NCBI RefSeq assembly: GCF_000315625.1 | Contig: NW_005434595.1 | Span: 49,119-113,118 of the forward strand | DNA: 64,000 bases | Direction of reading: 5' to 3' | From: Guillardia theta CCMP2712 | Taxonomy: Eukaryota; Cryptophyceae; Pyrenomonadales; Geminigeraceae | Shown: positions 10,951 to 22,052 of the stretch, piece by piece | How the letters are laid out: each line of letters opens with the position of its first letter | Numbering within the stretch: the stretch's first letter is position 1 | Position numbers and translations under genes: made by a program | The notes under the pieces: generated by a model | Told to the model about the DNA's origin: nothing | What the model saw: the letters and a program-made list of their open reading frames with translations, nothing else | Database searches by the model: none

Positions 10951-12865
10951 ATGAGCAGCATGGAAATGACTGCGGGTGATGACGCCAGTGAAGGATCGGA
11001 TTTCAAAGTGCTTGCGAAACTGAAGGAGGAGTCCGAAGGTGAGGCTGGCTGGGACAGTGCCAGTGCTTCCATGGCAACTAGCCTAGACAGTGCGATGCAC
11101 TACTCGCAAGAAATCGCAAGAGAGAAGATTGGCCGAAACAGTAAACCTTCGATGGAAGCGGCCTCGACAGAAGCGATATACAATGGCCACCACGGGATGT
11201 CCGAAGAGGATGTGAAGACTGCGCTGGACAACATCGACCAGATATTTCCCCAGAACCTTCATCTCAGTGAAAAGAAAAGCAGCTCTGGGTTGAAGAACCC
11301 GTCAGCTGACAAGCTTGAAAGTCTCGACAGCAGCTCGAGGCTCCTCAAGGATCGTCGAGGTCGGGTAGACAGCACTGCACGGCCTCAAGAGTTCTTTCGA
11401 GGGAAAGACTCAAAAAAGAAAAGGTTGAATGATGGACCAGATCTGGGTGAACCGAAGACCGTATCAGTGAACTTCGAGAAATTCAAGTAATCAACATGTT
11501 CTTTTTTTGCGATCAGGGAGTGAGACGGTATTGCAGGAAACATCATATTAACTGCCCTGCATTGCGAGAGCGTTTAGACTCCGGTGCCATTGATGTTTCA
11601 ACTGTGGATAGAGTTCAGAGGGAGTTTGCTCGACACGATAAGGTTCGCACGCTTTCAGCCTCCTCCTCGAGGCCTCACCTTGGTTTTCAGCTCTCGCAAG
11701 CTGAACTCAGCAGTCTACATGAACTAGTTGACAGGTGAGACTTGATTTTTTTTATCACTTCATGCAATCTAATCTGCACATAGGGCACAGGATTTTCATA
11801 GAAACAATGATTTGAAGGAAGCTCAGAAGCTGTACATGAAGGTTTCACTTGAATGTGCTCAACTTTCTTCGTCACATTTTTTGTGCTTTGAAGGTGCTGT
11901 TGAGCGATCCGCTTGATTGGGATAGTCTGTGCAACCTCGCTAAGATTTCCTTTGGAATGGGAGAATATGACAAGGTACTCAATCCGAAATTTCCACAAGT
12001 ACACAACGTGTCATTGATATATCGCCCTTTGACAGGCGAAAGAGCTGTTCGAAAAGGCTCTTGTGATTCGACCAGAGAGAGACAAGACTATGTATTATCT
12101 TGGCCAAGTGCTTGTTCGGATTCATGCAAAGGGAGGAGATACGGACGAGCTGAAGCGTGCAATGGTCTTGTTCGAGCAGGTACGTTGAGTGAACCAGTCT
12201 TTCCGGTTCCAACATGCGGAGAGTTGACGTGGAATCAGGTTGTCAACGGTTACAAAGGAGTGATCAAAGGCGACACATGCGACCAATCGACCTACCACAA
12301 CGCCATGGCGATGCTCGGATTGGTGCATCAGGAAGTTGGAGAGTTGGAGAAGGCAGAGGAGCTGTACCAGGTTCACATCTGTGCGACTTGATGTGCTTCG
12401 CCTGTTGACCTTGCGCTCAGCTCGTGCTGAAAGAAGTGCCCAATCACATCCTGACGCTGGATCATCGGTGAGGGATGAACGAGGATGAACTTTTTGTTCT
12501 GATACGAGGGACAGATGCGCTCTGAAGAGCCTCCGAGGGCTCAAGGACGAGGCTGCCAAGGATCACCTGCACGTCATCGAGCTCGATCCTGGACACACGA
12601 AGCGCGTCTGCCCGTACCTGGACAGCCTCTTCCCCAAAGACTCTGAGATCCTCCACCCGATCAACGACATCAAGGTGCGTCCTTACGGACTGAGTCGCCA
12701 TGGGAACGTGTGAGCAGCCGGCTGACGCGAGTTCGCTGGCAGGAACGGTTCGAGAAGTTCGATCCTTCCTTCAACGAGGGCACCAAGAAACGCTCGTGGC
12801 TCAAGTCAGCGCTACATGGCTTCAAGAAGAAGGTCAAAAGGATGATCCACCACAAGAAGACTTAG
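10951..12865 (+). CDS. TPR-repeat protein with acidic/Ser-rich N-terminus and basic tail
   Basis: Nine in-phase exons: 10951-11460, 11517-11734, 11784-11841, 11894-11974, 12036-12179, 12239-12370, 12421-12467, 12515-12674 and 12743-12865 (TAG). The first ~170 residues are polar and Ser/Lys/Glu-rich. The centre has tetratricopeptide-type helices, each with the alternating small/large residue pattern: NDLKEAQKLYMKVL, FGMGEYDKAKELFEKAL and QEVGELEKAEELYQLVL (two of these span introns). The C-terminus is strongly basic (KKRSWLKSALHGFKKK). TPRs are protein-binding scaffolds; the partner is unknown. The first in-frame ATG of the open frame is 10951; the frame stays open upstream to about 10822 without an ATG, so an upstream exon cannot be excluded. 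Confidence 0.75.
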
Positions 12866-13540
12866 TCGCTGCTGTCGCGATTGATCAGCGATGTCTCGTA
12901 ACCTTCTTTCCTGGCTCTGTGCGGACTGGCGGGGGAGGAGTTTGTCGTTATAGAGCATAGAGGGGTAAACTTCATCAGCGCATGACGTCTCGTCCCCTTC
13001 CCTTCCCCATCCTTTGTGCCGTCCCTCACGCCCATTATCATTTCGATGCGACTCCCCAGGGCAGTCCCCAGGGTTTTATGTGTTGCGGGGAGGCGGATTT
13101 GTAATAGGGGAGGGAGGCAGGGGAGAGGGAGAGGAGGCAGGGGGGAGGGAGGAAGATTGGTGTGGGGGTGGGGGGCGGGACAAGGAGGACGGGGGTAAGG
13201 GAGGAACAAGTCGGAACGAGACGGGGGGAAGGAGTGAAAGGATTAACAAAGGGAAGGAGGTGGATATGACAAGGCGGGCAAGAAGCTAGTGAATTCTCAG
13301 GCAGCAAGGGGTGAGATAGATTGTAAGGGGAGACTGTGCCCTGGGAGGGAGAAGAAACCCAGCAACAAGACGAGAAGCAGCGGCAGCTGGTATGGAAGGG
13401 GAATGGAAGTCTTCATGAGATTACTCAGGTAGCTCGTTCACGTGAGAGGAGATAGGAGCAAGAAGGAGGGCAGGAGCCGCTCCTTTCGAGCACTCAACTG
13501 ATGTTGAACTTTGTTGCTAACGGTATGGTCGAAGGTGGTG
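12866..13540. other. Spacer with purine-rich tract
   Basis: No supported gene. 13080-13270 is a G/A-rich tract (GGGAGG, GGGGGAGG), which makes long but composition-driven frames. This spacer probably contains the promoter of the DUF1415 gene starting at 13541. Confidence 0.4.
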
Positions 13541-14418
13541 ATGTCGATAAATGGCCCAGCTCAGCTCACGTTGGTTGCCTTTTGCGGCATGTTTGCAGTA
13601 GCAGATGCATTCTGTGCAACATACAGCGCAAGGATCGTTCAAGATCGATGCCAGCCTCCTCCACTGGTCCGAAAGGATCAAACACGCGTGGAAAAGAGCA
13701 ATGTCTGGATTTCTAGACCAACCGCTAGCCCTATCTCAACTCTGCGATCATGTTCGTCACAAGAGAGGAGGAGTAAGGTTGCTCAGTCTACCATGAGCTG
13801 GATCAAGTCCGCCGTGATCGGACTGAACCTCTGCCCATGGGCGAAGTCGGCGCTGAGAGAAGGGCTGATTGATGTTCGCGTCTCACAAGCGACCGACGTC
13901 GCTTCTCTCATGGACGAGGTGGTTGGAAACATCAGGGAAATGGCAGACAGCGAGGGAAGGGAGACCAGGATCATTGTTACAGAGAGCTTGCTCGGCAACT
14001 TTGAAGACTACAACAAGATCGCCAACAAGATTGACAAGAGTGATCTCATTGACTGTTGTCCTGTTCTAGTCCTGAATTCGTTTCTTTGTAGAGATTGATC
14101 AGATGGAATGCAGAGGCATCATTCAGCTAGCCACGTTCCATCCTCAGTACCAGTTCGGCGATGCAGAAGAAGATGACGTGGAAAACTGGACCAACAGATC
14201 ACCATATCCGATGTTTCATCTTCTGCGCGAGAACGAGATTGAGGACGGTGATTTTCCTGCAGATGAGGACTCGAGTTGTTGTTCTCTAACACACTCGCAC
14301 AGCGTTGGACGGCTACGATGACCCCGACGAAGTCTGGCAACGGAACATCAAGACGGTCAAGGAGAAGGGAAAATGCTTCATGCAGCAGTTGTTGGAGAGG
14401 TCTGTGAAGCTTGTCTAA
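13541..14418 (+). CDS. Plastid-targeted DUF1415 family protein
   Basis: Three in-phase exons: 13541-14039, 14092-14247 and 14303-14418 (TAA). The N-terminus has a signal peptide (LTLVAFCGMFAVADA) immediately followed by FCATYS and a basic, Ser/Arg-rich stretch. Phe at +1 again indicates bipartite plastid targeting. The mature protein carries the DUF1415 signature: AVIGLNLCPWAK near its start, then RGIIQLATFHPQYQF, NRSPYPMFHLLRE, and a C-terminal EVWQRNIKTV helix. These are conserved blocks of a bacterial and algal family of unknown biochemical function. The last residues are VKLV-stop; a longer alternative after the GT at 14400 is possible. Length (~255 residues) fits the bacterial family (~180-190) plus a leader. 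Confidence 0.85.
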
Positions 14419-15623
14419 TCTGCCGCCGCACTTACTTTCTGTGTCTTGACCCGTTTGACTTGTTGTTTGCTATCAAGACGCTCTGTGTGTTTTGGAGCCG
14501 GGATCTCGTTGTGTTGATGTATTACTTGTCGTCGTGTGTCATTGGCGCCATCAATGGTGACTCGTACATGCCCGGCAGATGCAAACTTTAGGGCTCACAG
14601 TCAGTTACGGCGATCTCGGAAGAATATGCTGCAACTTGTCAGTCAACTTGATCGGATCGCTCTCTTTCCCAGACCGACTCTCTTCCTCCTCCCTCCCTCC
14701 CTCCCTCCCTCCCTCCCTCCCCTCCCTCCCCTCCCTCCCCTCCCCTCCCTCCCCTCCCTCCTGGCATTACCCTGGACTCCTTCTGCTCTTCTCACTCTCT
14801 CACATGTAAACTTGATGCAATGAAAATCGCAAACACTTCGTATTGAATCCGACAGAGTTTCACCGCTGCTTCTCAGCCTCTGAGACTCAGTCTGATGCCA
14901 GTGCGATTCAATGATGCAAGCCAAACATGGGGCCCTAGATTGGCACTCACATGAGTCACCCGTGCAGTGCCGCGCTAGCCTAGTAGGGGGGCCGGGGCCG
15001 CCCGCCGCCGCCGGGGTTACAGTCACTGAGTGCCGAGCATGACTAGATAAGATCCGTAACGAAAGTAACGGTACGGCAGGTGCCAGCAGGGTGGCATGGC
15101 GTGAAAAAAGGCGCCGACGGAGGAAGGAAGCATACGGAAGCGGAGGGGAGAATGGAGGAAGAGGGCTCGGCGAGGGTACAATGAGGCGAGGAAGGATGGG
15201 AGGGAGAGGGGAGAGAAGAAGGGAGGGAGGGGAAGAAAGAAGATAGGAGTAGGATGTTGAGGAAAGAAATGATACGGGAAATGGAAGCTAGAGGAGGAAG
15301 GTGTGAAGGGGGAACTGGTTGACGGCAATGTGACTGAGCGGATGAAATAAAACATGGTGTCCTGTCTCGGGTGGATGACGATATGCTACCGGCGGTGCAG
15401 TTGCTGCCAAGTCGCAGTTGTAGACCAGTGTAGAATGATTTGTTTTCCATGGATGAAGGAAATTCTTTCTAATCTTACATTGTGATTTTGAATTTGGAGA
15501 GATGACAATGGCATTGTGTTTCAGGTTGTGCAATATACCAGGGGTCAACTTGACTTGAGAAAGCCACGAGCTCTACGCTCCACTTCCGAGATGATTTGTT
15601 GAGGGAGGAGGAGACTACCGAGC
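14419..15623. other. Spacer with CT microsatellite and small GC patch
   Basis: No gene supported. 14686-14762 is a CTCC/CCCT microsatellite. 14935-15030 is a short GC patch of the island type (GGGGCCGCCCGCCGCC). 15110-15300 is purine-rich. The minus-strand frames at 15290-15860 are low complexity or overlap the next gene's first exon. Confidence 0.4.
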
Positions 15624-17178
15624 ATGGCGAACAGAAGGAATGGTAAGGAATCTTGGTGCATGCTTGACAAACGAAGGATCTCCGCACTTGTGATGACATT
15701 GTTGGCAGAGGCGAAGGCTCCTCCTGGGGAAGAACGGATGAGGAAGGAACGAGACGTGGGGGGGCATAGTAAGGAGGAACATCTTGTTCAATGGAAGAAG
15801 GTATGATTCCCTTGTATCCTCTGCTGTGGAGGAAGCATGACACATTTTCTGTCCTATTCACTCCCTCCTCCAGCCCCTCTGTTTCCTCCCTCCCCCTGTC
15901 CCTCTGTTTCCTCCCTCCCCCTCCCTTTATGTTTCCTCACCTCCAACGGTCCCCCTTCATTACCCCCTGTTTTTCTCTTTGCCATCCACCTCTCCTCGAT
16001 TCTTCTAACATGCACTGCAGATCATTCCGTGCATCTGCTATGCCTTGTCTTCCATCTACATGACACTTGCACAGAAGTATGTTGTCATCAACGCTTCCGA
16101 AGTCAAGGCTCTTTTTCTCTTCTACCAGAACGCCGCAGCCTTGCTGATGTTCCTCCCGACCTCTCTCGGCCTCCTTCAACGGTTCCACATCCTCCCCTAC
16201 ACCTTTTGGGACACTCGCGCGGCTTTTTCTGTCCTCCCCCTTGGTATCACCTACTCCATCATGCTCTACAGCTCCAACTGGGCTCTTTCCCTCTTGACGG
16301 TCCCCATGGTCTCAGTCCTGAAGAACATCGGCCCTGTAGTTATCACTCTCTTCGAATCTTGGACGGAGGGAAAGGAAGTTTCTATCAGCGTCTTCCTCTC
16401 CCTGCTGATGCTGGTGTCCGGCGGGCTGGTGGCAGCGTATAACGACCTGATGTTTGACGGCTGGGGTTATTTGCTCATGTTCTTCAACGTGCTTACCAAC
16501 GTGGTGCATGTGAATCTGACGAAGAGGATGAGGAGTTTGTCTATCAGAAAGGAGGTTGTCCTGCACTATCAGTCGATCTTTATGTGCATTTTCCTCCTCC
16601 CCGAGCTCATGAACCAGGACCTTAATGTCATTGTCAACGGTTTGCGGGATCAGCCACTTGTGGTTCAGATGGCGTTCTTCTCGACTGGAGTGAACGGGAT
16701 CGTGATCGCACTTTGTACCATGTGGTGCATCGAGGCGACTTCTGGCAGCACCTACTCCATGGTGGGAGCTCTGAACAAGATCCCGTCCTCGATCCTTGGA
16801 ATATTCATCTTCAGGTCTGCTGTGTGACATGGCTGTGGTTGCATCGGCTCGTTTGTCTGCTGTGTGACATGGCTGTGGTTGCCTCGGCTCGTTTGTCAGC
16901 ATACAGTTGTGTGTTGGACACGTTTAGATTATCATCATTGTTATTGATGTGCATGCTTGTGATGTTGGAAGGTTAAAGTCTGGTGACGTCATTGCAGAAA
17001 TCCTGTTAGCGTCCTAAACTTGGTTGGAGTTGGAATTGGGCTGATTGGAGGAGTTGTGTTCAGGTGAGGAGAGGAGTTGTGTGGATGGTACGAGAAGTCA
17101 GTTGCGATCCTGACGTGTGTTTGCAGTCTGGACAAGCAGATTTCTGCGAGAATAAACCGCTGGAGAAAGTTGGAGTGA
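15624..17178 (+). CDS. Nucleotide-sugar transporter, GDP-mannose transporter (VRG4/GONST) type
   Basis: Exons: 15624-15800 (with a probable internal 66-nt in-frame intron 15643-15708, GTAAGG...GGCAG), 16021-16814, 16998-17063 and 17127-17178 (TGA). The protein has about ten hydrophobic segments (e.g. LMFLPTSLGLL, VFLSLLMLVSGGLVAAY, GVGIGLIGGVVFSL) and a short cytosolic basic tail. The string GALNKIPSSILG (from about 16768) is the conserved nucleotide-binding GALNK motif of GDP-mannose transporters. Family role: Golgi antiport of GDP-sugar for GMP, supplying lumenal mannosylation. The N-terminal ~60 residues are hydrophilic and cytosolic. The drug/metabolite transporter fold is clear; substrate is inferred from GALNK only. 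Confidence 0.85.
16816..16895 (+). repeat. Tandem 40-bp duplication inside transporter intron
   Basis: Two adjacent 40-bp copies (16816-16855 and 16856-16895) starting TCTGCTGTGTGACATGGCTG differ at one visible base. They lie in the intron 16815-16997, right after the donor site. The duplication is recent, judged by its near identity. Confidence 0.8.
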
Positions 17179-17689
17179 GGAGGAGGACCGTGGAGGGGAT
17201 GAAATAGGATCATAGCAATGAATGGGAACCCCCGATCAACGGTGATACGAGTGGAATGTATGCAGAACACAGGCAACGACAAGATCTTGTGGTACATTTT
17301 ATTAGTTGGGAACCTAGAAATCACATGCCTGGAAATACAAACTCGCCGTTCACTTTGCTAGCTGCTCTTCTCTTAACGCTTCCGTTCTCCCTCGCCTTGC
17401 TGCTGCTACTGTTGGGTTCGATTTGACTCATTATGTTTGATGTCAGATCTTGGAAACCTTTGTTGAAGAGACTGCAACAACAAATCATCACCCATTTCAA
17501 ACCTGCAAGTCCATGCAAGTCAATTTACCCAAAGATATCTTCTTCCTCCTGGCCTGTTGTCATTCTGTCAGAAAAAAACATGAAAGACATCCAAACAGCT
17601 TTCTGACCTGCAGGTTCTAAAAGTAGGCCCTTTGATCTCGCAGAGCTGCGCAACTTAGTCAAACTTCATCTGTGAGGAATGGAACCTAT
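17179..17689. other. 3' intergenic spacer
   Basis: This separates the 3' ends of the + strand transporter and the - strand channel gene. A short minus-strand frame (17518-17321) has no recognisable domain and I leave it out. Confidence 0.4.
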
Positions 17690-20348
17690 TCACTTTAAGA
17701 TGTTCGCCTCAATCTCCGACAGCTGTCGAGAAAGTTTGGACAGCTTCTGATGGACTTCGTGCTGGTCCTGTGGGAAGGGAGAGGAGAGAAAAGCAGTGTT
17801 AACACAACCCAACTTGAGACAGATGAAACTTCAGACCTCGTCACCGTCACTCTCAACCTGCTCTTGGTTGCAGTCCGTCTCGATGTATTCGAACGATCTG
17901 ATGCAGAGATCGGAAATGTCAAGACCCATAACATGACGATCTTCAACTTACATCCTCGGCTCTTCCTCTTCTTCCTCCTCCTCCTCCTCCTCTGCTTGCG
18001 CTTGTTGCTCCTGACATCACCCTCAATGGTCAACGTTCTCGTCTCCACTTTCGATGCTCCACCTTGAACTCCTTGCTGGCAAGGAAAGGGAAGGTACGGA
18101 AGAAGAACAATTCGATCTGATTGTAAAAGAAGACGACGATACCTTGTGCATCTTTTCAAAACATGGAAGGCAAACATCCAAGACAAGAATCATCATCATA
18201 ATCATCATCATCATCACCATCACCACCACCACCACCACCACCTCACCAATCACGTAGATGCCCATGACGATGATGACGAGCCCGAGAACGTTCACGACGT
18301 CCAGCACGTTTGCAGCAGAGGCGGCGGCAGAGCACTGAAGATTCCCGATCTCGGGGATGTACTTGTGTTCCAACATGCTGATCACCCCGGACTTGCGCTG
18401 CTCCAGCAGGACCTGAGAAAGTGGAAAGTGCCATGGCAGCCTGCTCGACCCCAGCTGGCCCTTGTCGGCCCGGAAACCCACCCCATACCCAAAGGGCTTG
18501 AAGGCATCTCCCACGAGCACCAGCTCCCCCCACACCGGGGTCCACTGGTTCCCCGTGCTGACGCAAGTTTGCGGGGTCCCAGTAGCGTCTGCTGAGGCAG
18601 AGGAGCAGAGGCAGGAGGCCTCGTCAGTGTAGGAAGGGTCTGAGCAGAAGCCTCCCGGGCTGCCGCAGAGGCCTTTAGCATAGAAGTCTTGCGCTATGCT
18701 GTCAAGCACGACAGGCCCATCGTAGAAGGTGCAATCAGCATCCTCTCGGTACACCATCATCAGGCAGTCCATAAGGGAGGGGGCGGGGATCGAGATGAAC
18801 TTGGCGGAGGGGAACTTGGAGCTTTCAGAGTCGAGATAGGCCTTGACTGAGATGTCGGAAGTGAGGTAGCAGACGCGGGTGGTCGGGCGGTACTTGGCGG
18901 ATCTAGTGTCAAAGAGGTCCTCTACCCTATCGAGAGCCGTTTCCGTGTTGATGTTGGCCAGGAAGCTGGCGAGGTTGCCGGTGTAGACGGCCTGCAGGAT
19001 GATAGCAAAGATCAGCTGACCCATGAACAATGTCCGCCCTGGGTTCGTCTCCATGACCAGGTCCGCCGCTCCGAGAATGACGCTGAACGACCAGTAGATT
19101 GACGTCTGAATCTCCTTGAACAGCCTGCTAGGGATCGACTCGTTCTTCCCATTGCCCTCGCTGACGATCAGGCAGGCGGCAGCTACCAGCACCTCAATGA
19201 GGATGCAGATCCACAGCACGTAGGAGAAGGGCTGCGCCCATGCCATGAGGTCTGCCGGTACTTCCTTCTTCTTGACCACCAGTCGGAAACCTCTTGACAT
19301 GTACCCAACGGTCATGTCAAAGTTCGTCAGGCGGGTATTCACGATCTTGTGCGCCCCTGCGGTCAGGCATTGGTTGTTGGGGCAAAGAACCTCGTCGTCG
19401 ACCACTCCCGTCACGTTGTTGAACTTCGACCCTCCGAAGAACGATCCCTCCACCTGCACACACCCTCCCTCTGATATCCCTCCGCACCCCAGCCGAAAGT
19501 CGCCAGCTGGGCAGGTCGAGCACGCTACACACTCACCCTGTGAACCTCCAGAGCATCCTTTCCTCCAGGTCCCTTGAGGGCAGGGAGAGTCCAGACAAGA
19601 CAGGCAAGAGGTCGCATACGTAGAGTTGTCTGTGTTGTAGGTGGCAGTAGGGCAGCTCTTGCAGGTTCCCGGCTGATCTCCTCCACACCCAGCTCGGTAG
19701 AAACCCGACGGGCAAGGAGCGCAGCCGACACAGGAGACGTTCTCGCCAGTTGTAATGTACTGAGTGCTAGAGCAGGAAAGGCTCGTCTGTACGATCTTCA
19801 TGCACAACCTGTCCTGAGTAGTTGTGCAGCCCTTCACTTCTACCGGGGTCGCTCCCGAGCAGGGGGCCGAGCACGGAGCACAATGGTCCCTGTAGTCGTA
19901 GGTGGACGCGGTGGTGTTGGCAGGGCAGCTGACACACTGTCCAGGGCTGAGGTTGGAGCATCCAACACGGTACATGCCAGGAGCACAGACGTCGCATCGC
20001 ACACAGAACCCGAGCTCCTGGTTGCCACAGCCCTTGCGATAGAACCCGGCAGGACAGGCGTCGGCCTTACACTCAGAGCTCTCTCCCAGCATCTGGAAGG
20101 CCAGGTCCGGCGATGGCTGTGAGCAGACGCCCGAGCTGTAAAACTCTGAGCGCAGGCAGGGGTACAGGAAGCGAAAGCTGCAGCCCAGCTCCTTGGAGAG
20201 CGTGTCGAAGAGCTCCATGGTGAGCCCGGAGAGCCTCCCGTTGCCGTACGTCCGTCTGCATGCGGGAAGTGTCAGGCCAGGGAGAGAGACGAGAAAAAGA
20301 AGAAGATGAAAAGGGAGGGAGCGACGAGAACAGAGGGGAGGAGAGAGA

Positions 20349-20420
<72 letters not shown>

Positions 20421-20958
20421 GAGGAGGGAGGGAGGGAGGGAGGGAGAGGGAGAGGGAGAGGGAGAGGGAGAGGGAGAGAGAGCGAAGAAGAGATGAGAAA
20501 CAAGCAGAAGGAGCAATGACAAGAAGAAGATAACGTGAAGACACATGTAAGTTTGGTTGCTATTACGATTGATTGGTGTTGCCCGGATCGCCATTGAGCG
20601 CTTCGAAGTCATCTATCACAACGAATGGTGGAACATGGTAGGTAATGACGACAAAAGTTTTCCCTCTGAAAGGATTTGTCGTCGGGCTAGTATAATCTAT
20701 TCCCAACGGCCAGGAGTAGGTGCTGGAAAGTATACCACGGTAAAAGATAGAGAATCTTACAGCTGCGGGTTCACCTGACTTCCCTCACATTGAGGAAGGA
20801 GTCCATGGGGAGCGCGTGAGAGTCATGGCCGAAGAAACCTCTCGATGCATCGGAAACTGGATGACGTTAATCAGAGACGTACAGGGGTCGAAATGGTGCA
20901 TACCTTGAGCGAACAGGATAAAGAGAATGGTCGAATAAAACATCTCCCTCATTGACAT
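17690..20958 (-). CDS. Ionotropic glutamate receptor-like channel with Cys-rich insert
   Basis: Exons: 20958-20904, 20838-20775, 20255-18242, then tail exons (tentative) 18151-18143, 18071-18063, 18010-17952, 17897-17837 and 17767-17690. Order of parts: a signal peptide (MREMFYSTILFILFAQG); the start of ligand-binding segment S1 (GNGRLSGLTMELFDTLSKEL); about 290 residues of cysteine repeats of the CPAGFYRKGCG...C..C type (TNFR/GCC2-GCC3-like, at least six units); the end of S1 (FDMTVGYMSRGFRLVVKKK); TM1 (SYVLWICILIEVLVAAACL); a pore loop (SIYWSFSVILGAADL); TM2 with VYTGNLASFLA, matching the SYTANLAAF gating motif of glutamate receptors; S2 (TALDRVEDLF to SGVISMLEHKYI); TM3 (VLGLVIIVMGIYVIG). 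The cytosolic tail is acidic (a Glu run) and ends in a short coiled coil. A normal receptor has no Cys domain inside S1. An amino-terminal LIVBP domain is absent. Expected at a cell membrane; ligand unknown. Confidence 0.85.
20300..20485. repeat. (CT)n/(CCCT)n microsatellite in channel intron
   Basis: On the + strand this reads GAGAGA runs (20340-20415) then GGGAGGGAGAGGGAGA (20416-20480). On the coding (-) strand it is a long polypyrimidine tract upstream of the acceptor at 20256, inside the intron before the large exon. It is the source of Ser/Leu repeat frames that are not part of the protein. Confidence 0.85.
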
Positions 20959-21794
20959 GGTAGCCAGTGTGTGAGTTTCCTCATCAATTGCCTGGATCTG
21001 CGAAGAAGCATTACCAAGACACGTGGACAAACGTCTTGCGTCAATGTTGATGTTTGGAAGCTGTGCGTGTTACGACAAGATATAAGAGACGTATTCCATG
21101 AAAGAGCACAGCGCAGAGGAAGAGCAGATAGGATGGATGGGAAGAAGGACGAATATCTTCTAAAAGACCAATCGGGAAAGAAGTCGTTCGGCAAATTCTT
21201 CACAAGGAAGGAAACAGAAGAGGCAAAAGCAAACATGCAGGGAGGGGAGAGAAGGAGAGCCTGAGAGACGGGGAGGGAGAACTGTGGGCAAGGATAGTGA
21301 GGAGAACAACAAGGAAGAGGAGGGAGGGAGAGGGAGGGAGAGGGAGGGAGAGGGAGGGAGGGAGAAAGGGAAGGGAACGATACAAGGTCCCTCCATAGCG
21401 AGGAGGTAAATTCGTCAATGGGCCATCAGATATGGGGGTCGTTGGGTGGTTTTGAACCCCTTGCTTTCCCCTGAAAATGATAGTAAAAGCGGGTGAGTAC
21501 TGTGAAAGGGTGGGGTAGATTGACAAGTTTGAAAGGGGTAGTTAAAATATCCGTTACGACATCTGGACTTCAAGTAACGGTCTCTTGCTTCGGATTTTGA
21601 AAAGAGCTCAGGGGGTGGTGGTCTTTGAGTACCCCTACTTTGAAATTGTAAAAGGGGGGTGATATTGATACGGAAGGGGTGGAGTGTCCGATCTATGCGA
21701 ACTGGCCCGACAGTGATGTTGAACGACATGATGACGAGGGTAAGGAGCAGGAGCAAGAGCAGGAGCAGGAGCAGGAGCAGGGGCAGGAGCAGGG

Positions 21795-21871
<77 letters not shown>

Positions 21872-21884
21872 GGCAGGAGCAGGG

Positions 21885-21976
<92 letters not shown>

Positions 21977-22052
21977 ATGTACTTAGCAAGAGATAGGAAC
22001 CGAGAGTTGTAGATCACTCAATGAACACTCGAATCGTCTGAAACGTTCTCAG
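20959..22052. other. Divergent intergenic region with simple repeats
   Basis: This lies between the divergently oriented channel gene and the LRR gene, and should hold both promoters and the missing first exon(s) of the latter. 21310-21365 is a GGGAGGGAGA repeat. 21430-21670 contains several GGGGTAG/GGGGTG strings of the type seen near GC islands. No other gene is supported. Confidence 0.45.
21747..21975 (+). repeat. (GGAGCA)n hexanucleotide array
   Basis: About 38 units of GGAGCA with interspersed GGGGCA variants. All three frames are open, giving Glu-Gln, Arg-Ser and Gly-Ala repeats on + and Ser-Cys or Leu repeats on -. The higher-order pattern (GGGGCA variants recurring at about 90-bp spacing) suggests segmental expansion. 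The same hexamer appears in the coding exon at 62946-63009. Confidence 0.9.

Noticed and set aside
16312-16902. - strand frame of 196 codons
   Set aside because: Antisense of the multi-span transporter exon, which has the GALNK motif and a clear membrane pattern.
21679-21996. Frames encoding (Glu-Gln)n, (Arg-Ser)n and poly-Leu
   Set aside because: All come from the GGAGCA hexamer array, which has no stops in any frame; no flanking coding signal.
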